From DASZUK01 sp963844575 (GTDB lineage Bacteria; Actinomycetota; Acidimicrobiia; Acidimicrobiales; RAAP-2), in assembly GCA_963844575.1 (NCBI GenBank), contig CAWJOU010000005.1, forward strand, positions 2,356,001 through 2,420,000: a stretch of 64,000 nt of DNA. The letters are read 5' to 3'. How positions within the stretch are numbered: the first letter of the stretch is position 1; each line of letters begins with the position of its first letter. Below the pieces are notes generated by a model that had not been told where the DNA came from, made no database searches, and worked only from the letters and a program-made list of their open reading frames with translations. This document shows, one piece after another, positions 10,315 through 17,894 of the stretch. A program made the position numbers and the translations under genes.

Positions 10315-11091
10315 CTACTCAGGCGTCGGCTGGCCCCGGACGATCCCGGCCCGCACCGTCGCCTGGCCCTCGCGGCGCATCGTGAACGTCTGCGTCGCCT
10401 CGAGGTGGCGGCGGGTGACGGCCGCGGCCTTGGCTTCGTCGCCGGCGGCGATGGCGTCGACCAGCTTCTCGTGGGCCCGGAGGGCGGTCCGGCAGGCGGC
10501 GATCGCCGGCTCCGGGCCGAGCTCGTAGACGCGGTGCTCGTGGCTCGTCCAGACGGACTCGAGCGCGCCGACGACGACCGTGAGCGTGTCGCTGCCACAG
10601 TGGGCGACGAGGGCCTCGTGGAACCGCCGGCTGGCCTGGTTGAAGGCGATCGTGTCCGGTAGGGCCCGCCGCTGCTCGTCGACCAGGGCCCGCAGGATCG
10701 GGACGACCGTCCGCTGCCGGTCCTTCCGGCGGGCGCAGAGCGACGTGCAGAGCGGTTCCATGTCCCGCAGGGCGTCCCCGACGTCGGCCAGCGAGGTGTG
10801 CCGCGACTGGAGGACGAGCCCGACCATGTAGGCGACGCCCTCCGCGCTCGGCGTCCGGACGACCGCGCCGCCGACGTTGCCCCGGCGGACGCGGATCAGC
10901 CCCTCCGTCTCGAGAATGCGCAGCGCCTCGCGAACCGCCGGTGGGCTGACGCCGAAGCTGGCCAGCAGGTCCTCCTGGCGGGGGAGCGTGTCGCCGTCGC
11001 CGAGCTGGCCGCTGAGGATCTCGTCCCGCAACGCGCCGGCGACCAGTTCGGCCAGGCGGGGCTGGCGGAGTTGTCCGTTGCCTGTCACCAC
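10315..11091 (-). CDS. GntR-family (FadR/FCD) transcriptional regulator
   Basis: 258 residues. The N-terminal winged helix spans about residues 10-75 (EILSGQLGDGDTLPRQEDLL, then FGVSPPAVREALRILETEGL and IRVRRGNVGG). The C-terminal all-helical FCD ligand-binding domain covers about 95-240, with FHEALVAHCGSDTL and the His-bearing RRHLEATQ region. Such regulators usually sense acyl-CoA or organic acids and repress nearby degradation genes. It is divergent from the ligase at 11149, and its own GTG start is preceded at 8 nt by TACCAT, as for a leaderless promoter. It is the first fully intact gene after the error-rich left end. Confidence 0.88.
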   Translation of the reverse strand: MVTGNGQLRQPRLAELVAGALRDEILSGQLGDGDTLPRQEDLLASFGVSPPAVREALRILETEGLIRVRRGNVGGAVVRTPSAEGVAYMVGLVLQSRHTSLADVGDALRDMEPLCTSLCARRKDRQRTVVPILRALVDEQRRALPDTIAFNQASRRFHEALVAHCGSDTLTVVVGALESVWTSHEHRVYELGPEPAIAACRTALRAHEKLVDAIAAGDEAKAAAVTRRHLEATQTFTMRREGQATVRAGIVRGQPTPE

Positions 11092-11148
11092 CGTTCCGCA
11101 TGGTAGACGCCCCGGAAGGCTGCGCTGTACATCTTATAAAGTGCAGCC
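11092..11148. promoter_or_regulatory. Divergent promoter region between GntR regulator and FadD-type ligase
   Basis: The 57-bp gap carries two outward TANNNT boxes: TACCAT (minus strand, 11105-11100), 8 nt before the regulator GTG, and TAAAGT (plus strand, 11137-11142), 6 nt before the ligase GTG at 11149. Neither start has a Shine-Dalgarno sequence. The region is the natural site for autoregulation by the GntR protein. Confidence 0.5.
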
Positions 11149-12705
11149 GTGCAGACGTTGCCGGACGTGGTCCACGCCGCGGCCCGGCAGTTCGCCGATC
11201 TCGAGGCCGTCGTCGAGGCGCCGGCCCGACCGACGTTCGCCGACATCGAGGCGGCCGTGGCCACCCGGGCTCGGGCCCTGGTGGCGTCCGGGACGGAGCC
11301 GGCCGACCGCGTCGGCCTGTGGGCGCCGAACGGTCTGGAGTGGATCGTCCTGTCGTTCGCGGTCTACGCGGCCGGTGCGGTGCTCGTGCCGGTCAACACC
11401 CGGTTCAAGGGCGACGAGGCGGCGTACGTCCTCCGCCAGACCGGCGTCCGGCGGCTGTTCACGGTCACCGACTTCTTGGACACCGACTACGTCGCCTTGC
11501 TCGACGGATCGGACCTTCCGGACCTCGACGAGATCGTCGTGATGGCCGGCCCGACGCCGCCCGGGGCGACCGCGTGGGCCACCTTCGTCGACCGGGCCGG
11601 CGGCGCCTCGACCGCGGACGTCGCGGCCCGCGAAGCCCGGCTCCGGGCGACCGACGTCTGCGACATCATCTTCACGTCCGGGACGACCGGCCGGCCGAAG
11701 GGGGCCGAGCTGACCCACGGGGCGAGCATCGAGACGTACCGGCAGTGGGCCGACCGGGTCGGCCTGCGGACCGGCGACCGCGAGCTGATCGTCTACCCGT
11801 TCTTCCATACGTCCGGGTTGAAGTCGGGCGTGCTCGCCGCCTTCTTGACCGGGGTGACGCTCGTGCCGCACGCGGTCTTCGACGTCGAGTCGGTCCTACG
11901 CGTCGTGGCCGAGGAGCGGATCACGTTCCTCCCCGGGCCACCGTCGGTGTTCCAGTCGATCCTCAGCCATCCCGACGCCGGCCGGTTCGACCTCAGCCCT
12001 TTGCGGCTGGCGGTGACCGGCGCGGCGACCGTGCCGGTCGAGCTCGTCGAGCGGATGCGCTCGGAGCTGCGGCTCGAGTCCGTCGTCACCGCCTACGGCC
12101 TGACCGAGACGCACGGCACCGCGACCGTGTGCCGCCGCACCGACCCGGCGGCGACGATCGCCCGGACCGTCGGGACCGCCCTCGACGGCATCGAGCTGCG
12201 GATCGTCGACGACGACGGCGTCGACGTCGAGCCGGGCCGGACCGGCGAGGTCTGGATCGCCGGGTTCAACGTCATTCGGGGCTACGTCGCCGACCCGACC
12301 CCGATCGTCGACGGATGGCTGCGCACCGGCGACGTCGGCTACCTCGAACCCGACGGCCATCTGCACCTGGTCGACCGGAAGAAGGACCTCTTCATCGTCG
12401 GCGGCTTCAACGTCGCGCCGGCCGAGGTCGAGCGGGTGCTGCTCCGGCGGGACGACCTCGCCCAGGTCGCCGTCGTCGCGGCGCCCGACGAGCGGCTCGG
12501 CGAGGTCGGCGTGGCGTTCGTCGTCGCCCGACCCGGTCGCGCGGTCGAACCCGCCGAGGTCGTCGCCTGGTGCCGCGACCGGATGGCCAACTACAAGGTC
12601 CCGCGTCACGTGCACCTCGTCCCGGCCCTCCCGGTCAACGTGTCCGGGAAGGTCCAGAAGGCTCCACTGCGTGACCAAGCCCGACAGCTTGTCCGACGAC
12701 CGTGA
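11149..12705 (+). CDS. AMP-forming acyl-CoA ligase (FadD3-like)
   Basis: 518 residues. Converts a carboxylic acid to acyl-CoA with ATP. Motifs: FTSGTTGRPKGAELTHG (phosphate-binding loop, about residue 175-192), TAYGLTETHGTATV (A5), DGWLRTGDVGYLEPDG (A7), DRKKDLFIVGGFNVAPAEVE (A8 hinge) and NVSGKVQKAPLR with the catalytic Lys near the end. The overall layout resembles actinobacterial FadD3-type ligases that activate steroid-ring propionates, but the substrate cannot be read from sequence. It leads an operon with the dehydrogenase at 12719 and the hydratase at 13918. Confidence 0.85.
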   Translation: MQTLPDVVHAAARQFADLEAVVEAPARPTFADIEAAVATRARALVASGTEPADRVGLWAPNGLEWIVLSFAVYAAGAVLVPVNTRFKGDEAAYVLRQTGVRRLFTVTDFLDTDYVALLDGSDLPDLDEIVVMAGPTPPGATAWATFVDRAGGASTADVAAREARLRATDVCDIIFTSGTTGRPKGAELTHGASIETYRQWADRVGLRTGDRELIVYPFFHTSGLKSGVLAAFLTGVTLVPHAVFDVESVLRVVAEERITFLPGPPSVFQSILSHPDAGRFDLSPLRLAVTGAATVPVELVERMRSELRLESVVTAYGLTETHGTATVCRRTDPAATIARTVGTALDGIELRIVDDDGVDVEPGRTGEVWIAGFNVIRGYVADPTPIVDGWLRTGDVGYLEPDGHLHLVDRKKDLFIVGGFNVAPAEVERVLLRRDDLAQVAVVAAPDERLGEVGVAFVVARPGRAVEPAEVVAWCRDRMANYKVPRHVHLVPALPVNVSGKVQKAPLRDQARQLVRRP

Positions 12706-12718
12706 TAGGAGAGCAACC

Positions 12719-13876
12719 GTGGACTTCGACCTCACCCCCGAAGAGCAGGCGTTCCGGGCGTCCGTCCATGCCTGGGTCGAGCGGGAGTGCCCGAAGGCCG
12801 TCGCCCGCGAGCTCGAGGCTCGCGAGTTCGAGTACCCGGCGGCGCTGTGGCAGAAGATGGGCGACGCCGGGTTCACCGGGATCGGCCTGCCCGAGGCGTA
12901 CGGCGGCCAGGGCGGCGACGTCCTGACGCAGGTCCTGCTCCAGCGTGAGCTGGCCCGCTCGCTCGGCGGCCTGACGTGGATGTGGGGGATCACCGCGTTC
13001 TGCGCCAAGGCCATCCTGTTGTTCGGGACCGACGAGCAGCGCCAGGCGCTGCTGCCGCCGATGGCAGCTGGACAAGCGCGGATCGCCATGGCGGTGACCG
13101 AGCCGGGCGGCGGCACCGATGTCCTCGGGGCGCTGCGGACCTCCGCGACCATCGTGGACGGCGGCTGGTCGCTCACCGGGGAGAAGGTGTGGTCGACCGG
13201 ATCGCTCGTCGCCGAGCACCTCCTCGTACTGGCCCGCACCGCTTCGGCCGCGCCGGACTCCCAGGGCCTGACGATGTTCCTCGTCCCGAACCCGGCGGCC
13301 GGCCTCACGGTCACGCCGATCCCGAAGCTCGGCATGCGCGCCCTCGCGTCGTGCTCGATCGTCCTCGACGACGTCTTCGTCCCGGACCGACTGGTCCTCG
13401 GCCAGGTCGACGGCGGCTGGCGTCAGATCATGACGGCGATCGACGCCGAGAGGATCCTGCTCGCCGCGCTGTGCTGCGGGATCATCGACGGCGTCCTCGA
13501 GGACGCGGTCGCCTATGCCGGTGAGCGCACGGCGTTCGGCCGACCGATCGGCCAGTTCCAGGCCGTCCAGGCCCACCTCGCCGACATCGTCACCTGGCAG
13601 CACGAAGCCGAGCTGCTCACGTACCGGGCCGCCTGGCTCGCCGCCAACGGGCGCCCGTACGGGCTCGAGGCGGACATCGCCAAGCGGACGACGTCGGACT
13701 ACGCGGTGCGCGCTGCTGACCTCGGCATCCAGGTGCTCGGCGGTCTCGGCTACTCGCTCGAGACGGACATGCAGCGGTACTGGCGCGACGCCCGGTTGTT
13801 CCGCATCGGACCGGTGACCAACGAGGTGGCGACCGGGATGATCGCCCGCCGCCTCGGCCTGCCCCGCGCCTTCTGA
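12719..13876 (+). CDS. Acyl-CoA dehydrogenase
   Basis: 385 residues, complete. The chosen GTG at 12719 follows AGGAGAG and gives MDFDLTPEEQAFRASVHAW, a classic family start; an in-frame upstream start at 12671 would overlap the ligase. Domains: N-terminal helices to about residue 115, beta domain with AMAVTEPGGGTDVLGALR and EKVWSTGSLV, and a C-terminal helical domain with YAGERTAFGRPIGQFQAVQA and GIQVLGGLGYSLETDMQRY. It is the intact FadE of this operon and would oxidise the acyl-CoA made by the upstream ligase. Confidence 0.88.
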   Translation: MDFDLTPEEQAFRASVHAWVERECPKAVARELEAREFEYPAALWQKMGDAGFTGIGLPEAYGGQGGDVLTQVLLQRELARSLGGLTWMWGITAFCAKAILLFGTDEQRQALLPPMAAGQARIAMAVTEPGGGTDVLGALRTSATIVDGGWSLTGEKVWSTGSLVAEHLLVLARTASAAPDSQGLTMFLVPNPAAGLTVTPIPKLGMRALASCSIVLDDVFVPDRLVLGQVDGGWRQIMTAIDAERILLAALCCGIIDGVLEDAVAYAGERTAFGRPIGQFQAVQAHLADIVTWQHEAELLTYRAAWLAANGRPYGLEADIAKRTTSDYAVRAADLGIQVLGGLGYSLETDMQRYWRDARLFRIGPVTNEVATGMIARRLGLPRAF

Positions 13877-13917
13877 GGGATAGGTTGACGGCCACCAAAA
13901 CGAACGGAAGGAGCGAC

Positions 13918-14724
13918 GTGGAAGAAGAGCTGTTGGGGGGCGATCTTCTTTATCGGGTGGAGGACGGGGTGGCGTGGCTCCGCCTGAACCGTCCGGACAT
14001 GGCGAACGCCTTGACGCCGGACCAGCGCAACACGATGATCGACCTCTTTCGCGACGTCGACCAGGATCGCGACGTCCGCGTCGTCGTCCTCGGGGCGACC
14101 GGCGGCCGGCACTTCTGCGGTGGCGCCGACCTACGGGCCAACCGTTCAGCCGAGGAGCCGGTGACCGGGACGGTCATGAAGATGATCGGCTACGGCGTGC
14201 AGCGGCTGGTGGCGGCCATCCTCGACTGCCAGAAGCCGGTCATCGCGTCCGTGCCCGGTACCGCCGCCGGCATCGGCGTCCAGCTGGCGATCGCGTCCGA
14301 CCTCGTCGTCATGGCCGAAGAGGCCAGCTTCGTCGAGGTCTTCGTCCAGCGGGGCATCGTGCCCGACGGTGGCGCGGCCTACCTGCTGACCCGGCTCTGC
14401 GGCGTCCAGCGGGCGAAGGAGCTGATGCTGCTCGGCGAGAAGGTCGGGGCGGCGAAGGCCAAGGAGTACGGCCTCGTCACCGAGGTCGTCCCCCGGGCCG
14501 AGCTCGATGCCCGGACGACGGCGATGGCGGCGATCCTGGCCGCGGGCCCGACGGTGGCGATCGGGCTGATGAAGCGGCTGGCCAACCGGGCCCTCGACTC
14601 GGACCGGGCCGGCGCGCTGTTCGACGAGGCGATGGCCCAGGAGGTCGTCATGACGACGACCGACGCCCAGGAGGGGGTCGCGGCGTTCGTCGAGCGGCGA
14701 TCGACCGCGTTCCGCGGCCGCTAG
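13918..14724 (+). CDS. Enoyl-CoA hydratase/isomerase family protein
   Basis: 268 residues. The GTG at 13918 has a strong ribosome-binding site (GGAAGGAG) and is preferred over a TTG at 13885. Crotonase features: GVAWLRLNRPDMANALTPDQ, HFCGGADLRANRSAEEP (first oxyanion-hole strand) and VIASVPGTAAGIGVQLAIAS, then VFVQRGIVPDGGAAYLL with the position of a catalytic acid. It is the third gene of the ligase-dehydrogenase-hydratase operon. Its TAG shares the four bases CTAG with the stop of the convergent thiolase at 14721. Confidence 0.86.
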   Translation: MEEELLGGDLLYRVEDGVAWLRLNRPDMANALTPDQRNTMIDLFRDVDQDRDVRVVVLGATGGRHFCGGADLRANRSAEEPVTGTVMKMIGYGVQRLVAAILDCQKPVIASVPGTAAGIGVQLAIASDLVVMAEEASFVEVFVQRGIVPDGGAAYLLTRLCGVQRAKELMLLGEKVGAAKAKEYGLVTEVVPRAELDARTTAMAAILAAGPTVAIGLMKRLANRALDSDRAGALFDEAMAQEVVMTTTDAQEGVAAFVERRSTAFRGR

Positions 14725-15911
14725 CCGAGCTCGGAGCCGACGACCGAGACGAACGCCACCATCTCGCCGGGGTAGCCGCCGAGGTTGTGGGTGAGCGCGA
14801 GCGTCCGGTCGGTGGTCAGCTGCCGCTCCGGCGGTGCCTCGCGGCGCAGCTGGAGCCACGCCTCGAACATCATCCGCAGGCCGGACGCGCCGACCGGGTG
14901 ACCGAAGCTCTTCAACCCACCGTCCGGGTTGACCGGCAGGTCACCGTCGAGGGCGAACGCACCGGCCAGCACCTCCTTCCAGGCGGTGCCGCGCTCGGCG
15001 AACCCGAGGTCCTCCATCAGGACGAGCTCGGTCGGCGTGAAGCAGTCGTGCACCTCGGCCAGCGCCAGCTGGTGGCGCGGATCGGTGATCCCGGCCTGCT
15101 GGTAGGCGTCGCGAGCGGCCGTCTCGCACTCCGGGAAGTGCGTGTAGTCGTAGTCCGGGTCGATGAGGCCCGCGCCGCTGCCGGCCGCGAACGACAGCGC
15201 CTTGATGTAGATCGGCTTGTCCGTGTACTGGTGCGCGTCCTCCGCCCGGACGACGACAGCCGCCGCGGCCCCGTCGGCGACGCCGGCGCAGTCGAAGACG
15301 CCGAGGCGGCCGGCCACCCGGGGCGACGCGGCGATCGTCTCCTTCGAAACCTCGCGGCGGAACTGCGCCCGCGGGTTCCGGGCGCCGTTGTAGTGGTTCT
15401 TCGCCGAGATCGTCGCCAGGACGTCGGCCATGACGTCGTCGTCGACGCCGTACTTGGCGGCGTACGCCGGCGCGACCATCGAGAACATGGCCGCCGCGGT
15501 CAGCGTGCGCGCCGTCCCGTCGCCGGGGACCGGACTGGCGTTCAGGCCCTGGTAGCCGCCGTCCTTGACCTTCTCGACGCCGACCGCCATCGCCACGTCG
15601 TAGGCGCCGGACGCCACCGCGTACGCGGCCGCCCGGAGTGCCTCGGAGCCGGTCGCGCAGTAGTTCTCGACCCGCGTCACCGGCTTGTTGTCGAGCTGCA
15701 ACGGCCGGGCCAGCGTGATGCCGCTCATCCCGCCCTGGGCCGTACCGAGCCAGTAGGCGTCGACGTCGGCCTTGGCGACGCCGGCCGACGCGTACGCGTC
15801 GACGGCCGCGTCGACGATCAGGTCGTCGAGGCTCTTGTCCCAGCGCTCGCCGAACGACGTACAGCCCATCCCGACGATCGCCACCCGGTCACGGACACCG
15901 TGCGAACCCAC
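14721..15911 (-). CDS. Thiolase-fold protein of the SCP-x/lipid-transfer (Ltp) type
   Basis: 396 residues. Thiolase superfamily: the nucleophilic Cys is seen at about residue 85 in RVENYCATGSEALRAAAYAV, and the C-terminal His motif in LKSFGHPVGASGLRMMFEAW. The second thiolase cysteine motif is replaced by THNLGGYPGEM, as in SCP-x and Ltp-type proteins that cleave or retro-aldol branched or side-chain acyl-CoAs. The GTG start overlaps the TAG stop of the upstream gene (ATAGTG, with GGAAGGAG before it), so the pair is translationally coupled. Partner proteins of this type often carry a DUF35 domain, and the neighbour does. Thiolytic or aldolytic role is inference. Confidence 0.82.
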   Translation of the reverse strand: MGSHGVRDRVAIVGMGCTSFGERWDKSLDDLIVDAAVDAYASAGVAKADVDAYWLGTAQGGMSGITLARPLQLDNKPVTRVENYCATGSEALRAAAYAVASGAYDVAMAVGVEKVKDGGYQGLNASPVPGDGTARTLTAAAMFSMVAPAYAAKYGVDDDVMADVLATISAKNHYNGARNPRAQFRREVSKETIAASPRVAGRLGVFDCAGVADGAAAAVVVRAEDAHQYTDKPIYIKALSFAAGSGAGLIDPDYDYTHFPECETAARDAYQQAGITDPRHQLALAEVHDCFTPTELVLMEDLGFAERGTAWKEVLAGAFALDGDLPVNPDGGLKSFGHPVGASGLRMMFEAWLQLRREAPPERQLTTDRTLALTHNLGGYPGEMVAFVSVVGSELG

Positions 15912-17347
15912 TATGTCTCCTTCCCGGCACCGCCGCGCCGCGGTACCGCCTTCCAGAAGTAGTCGTGAATGCCGTCGGCCGTGAAGAGCCGGCGGAACGT
16001 CATCGCCACCCGGTCGCCGATGGCCAGCGCATCGGCGTCGACGTCGGTCAGCTCGAGCGGGAACCGGCCGCCGCCGTCGAAGTCGACGACCGCAAAGACC
16101 GTCGGTGGGCTCGGTGAGTACGCCATGTGGTCGACCGTGAACGTCACGACCGTGCCGACCGCGTCGGCCATCGGCGCCGGCTCCATCTCGTCGACCGCGC
16201 CGCCGACCATCGACACCCGCGACGGCGGGAGGTGGATCGCGCCGCTCGACCGGTCGCGGGAGCCGACGAAGCCGAACTTCCAGTCCTCGTTGCGCCATGC
16301 CGCGGTCGACGAGACCCGTGACGGCTCCGGCCGCCGCGGCGGCTCGACCGTCGTCATGCCTCGCCACGACAGGAACTTGCCGTAGCCGACCTCGGCTCCC
16401 GTCGTCACCTGGGTGGTCACCGGCGTGGCCGGCCGCCAGGCAGCGATGGCGTCGGTCGTCCGGAAGAGCTGGACGTCCGCGCCATCGGCCAGGTGGACGA
16501 TCGCGATGACCTGGCCCGCCCCACCCTCGCCGGCCGCGCCTTCGAGCATGGCGGCCAACAGCAGCAACGGGTGGGCCGTCCCGGTCTGGCCGACCGTGCC
16601 AGAGAGGTCGTCGACGAGCGCGCCGTCGGCCACGCCGAGCTTGCCGGCGACGGCTTTGACGGCCCGCGAGTGCATGCCCGACACGGCCACCCGGTCGACG
16701 TCGCCGGCGGTCAGGCCCACGTTCTTGAGCGCCCGGTCCCACGCGTCGCGGCCGAGGGCGACGTAGCGCGTCTCGCCGAACCGTTCCTCCCACGTCCTCG
16801 ACCGCGACTGGCCGGGCGTCCGCCAGCGGTCGACGAACTCGTCCGTCGCCGTCGCCCCACCGAGGTGCTCGGCCAGCACACCGCCGCTGCCGCCGTCGCC
16901 GACGACGAGGGCCGCCGCGCCGTCGCCACCCGACGACTCGTCGGGGCTCGTCGGCAGGCCGTCACGCTGGTCGGCCGCCACGACGAGCACGGTGCCGCCG
17001 CCGGACAGGGCGGCTTGCAGGGCACCCGTCCCCGAGCGCAGCGCGCCGCCGAAGTCGAACGCCGGGACGTCCGCCGGCAGTTGCAGCGCGGCGTGGACGG
17101 TCGCCGCGTTCGTCTTGTCGAGGTACGCCGGCGTCGCGGTGGCGAACCACACCGCATCGGGCGTTACCGCGGGCCGGGAGCGGAGGGCCAGCCGGCCGGC
17201 CTCGACACCCATCGTCGTCGTGTCCTCGTCATGGCCGGCCACGCTCCGCGTGCCCTTGCCGCCGCCCGCGCCGAACAGCTCGGCGATGGCGGACCGCCGG
17301 AGGCGGTGGTAGGGGACGTAGGCCGCAGCACTCACAATTCCTCGCAC
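15911..17347 (-). CDS. HMG-CoA-synthase/KAS III-like domain fused to DUF35 OB-fold, no cysteines
   Basis: 478 residues. Residues about 1-330 follow the 3-oxoacyl-ACP synthase III/HMG-CoA synthase fold (MRGIVSAAAYVPYHRLRR, then FDFGGALRSGTGALQAAL, and DDLSGTVGQTGTAHPLLLLA). About 345-478 form a DUF35/OB-fold (GFVGSRDRSSGAIHLPPSRV, then VFAVVDFDGGGRFPLELTDV, and IGDRVAMTFRRLF). The entire protein contains no Cys: the nucleophile position is Leu103 and the zinc-ribbon cysteines are Ser/Arg. It probably serves as a structural or CoA-channelling partner of the coupled thiolase rather than a condensing enzyme. The GTG at 17347 has TACCAT 7 nt upstream, directly against the palindrome at 17360. Confidence 0.75.
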   Translation of the reverse strand: MRGIVSAAAYVPYHRLRRSAIAELFGAGGGKGTRSVAGHDEDTTTMGVEAGRLALRSRPAVTPDAVWFATATPAYLDKTNAATVHAALQLPADVPAFDFGGALRSGTGALQAALSGGGTVLVVAADQRDGLPTSPDESSGGDGAAALVVGDGGSGGVLAEHLGGATATDEFVDRWRTPGQSRSRTWEERFGETRYVALGRDAWDRALKNVGLTAGDVDRVAVSGMHSRAVKAVAGKLGVADGALVDDLSGTVGQTGTAHPLLLLAAMLEGAAGEGGAGQVIAIVHLADGADVQLFRTTDAIAAWRPATPVTTQVTTGAEVGYGKFLSWRGMTTVEPPRRPEPSRVSSTAAWRNEDWKFGFVGSRDRSSGAIHLPPSRVSMVGGAVDEMEPAPMADAVGTVVTFTVDHMAYSPSPPTVFAVVDFDGGGRFPLELTDVDADALAIGDRVAMTFRRLFTADGIHDYFWKAVPRRGGAGKET

Positions 17348-17359
17348 GTCGGTGATGGT

Positions 17360-17378
17360 ACCTGACGGACCGTCAGGT
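17360..17378. promoter_or_regulatory. TetR-type operator palindrome with flanking half-site repeats
   Basis: ACCTGACGGACCGTCAGGT is a perfect 9+1+9 palindrome. It sits directly upstream of the TACCAT box of the minus-strand gene at 17347, where a repressor would block RNA polymerase. The half-element AGGTCCGTCCGGT is then repeated at 17375-17387 and 17389-17401 toward the plus-strand operon at 17472. No TetR gene lies in the window, so the regulator would act from elsewhere. Confidence 0.7.
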
Positions 17379-17471
17379 CCGTCCGGTCAGGTCCGTCCGG
17401 TACGGTGCGCCCGGGCCGTCGGAGCGAGCGGCGCTGTATCTTCTGACGGGGGTACGAGGGGTGGGAGCGAC

Positions 17472-17891
17472 ATGGAGCAGGGCGATGTGGCAATCCGGGC
17501 AGAGCTGGCGGTGCGGAACCTGATCGCCCGGGTGGCCCAGGTGGCCGACCACGGTGACCTGGAGGAATCACGGGAGCTGTACACCGAGGACGCGACGTCG
17601 GAGCTCCCCGGCAGCGCCATCCGTCGCGGCCGGGACGACATCCTCGCCGACGCCCGAGAGCGGCGGGACGAGGGCGTGACCGGGCCGGGCAGCGCCACCC
17701 GCCACGTCATCACCACCCTGGCCGTCACCGTCGACGACCCCGCCCGGGCGGCCACCGCCGACTCGTACTGGCTCTTCTTCCGGGAGACGACGACCGCACC
17801 GGTGCTGTTCGGTATCGGCCACTACCACGACACCGTTCGCTACGAGGACGGCGCCTGGCGGATCGCCCGGCGTCAGATCACGTTCGGCTGA
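17472..17891 (+). CDS. SnoaL-like (NTF2-fold) protein
   Basis: 139 residues. Cone-shaped NTF2-like fold typical of SnoaL_4 proteins: helices AELAVRNLIARVAQVADHGD, then LEESRELYTEDATSELP, RGRDDILADARERRDEG, the His in SATRHVITTLAVTV, and the final strands GIGHYHDTVRYEDGAWRIAR with RRQITFG. Such proteins act as isomerases, dehydratases or epoxide hydrolases, or lack known activity. The ATG at 17472 follows GGGAGCGAC. It opens an eight-gene operon; the next gene starts three bases after its stop. A second SnoaL-like gene lies in the same operon at 21152. Confidence 0.78.
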   Translation: MEQGDVAIRAELAVRNLIARVAQVADHGDLEESRELYTEDATSELPGSAIRRGRDDILADARERRDEGVTGPGSATRHVITTLAVTVDDPARAATADSYWLFFRETTTAPVLFGIGHYHDTVRYEDGAWRIARRQITFG

Positions 17892-17894
17892 CCG

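Noticed and set aside
13974..15962. A 662-residue plus-strand open frame
   Set aside because: Arg/Pro/Ala-rich shadow of the hydratase and the minus-strand thiolase; no domain features.
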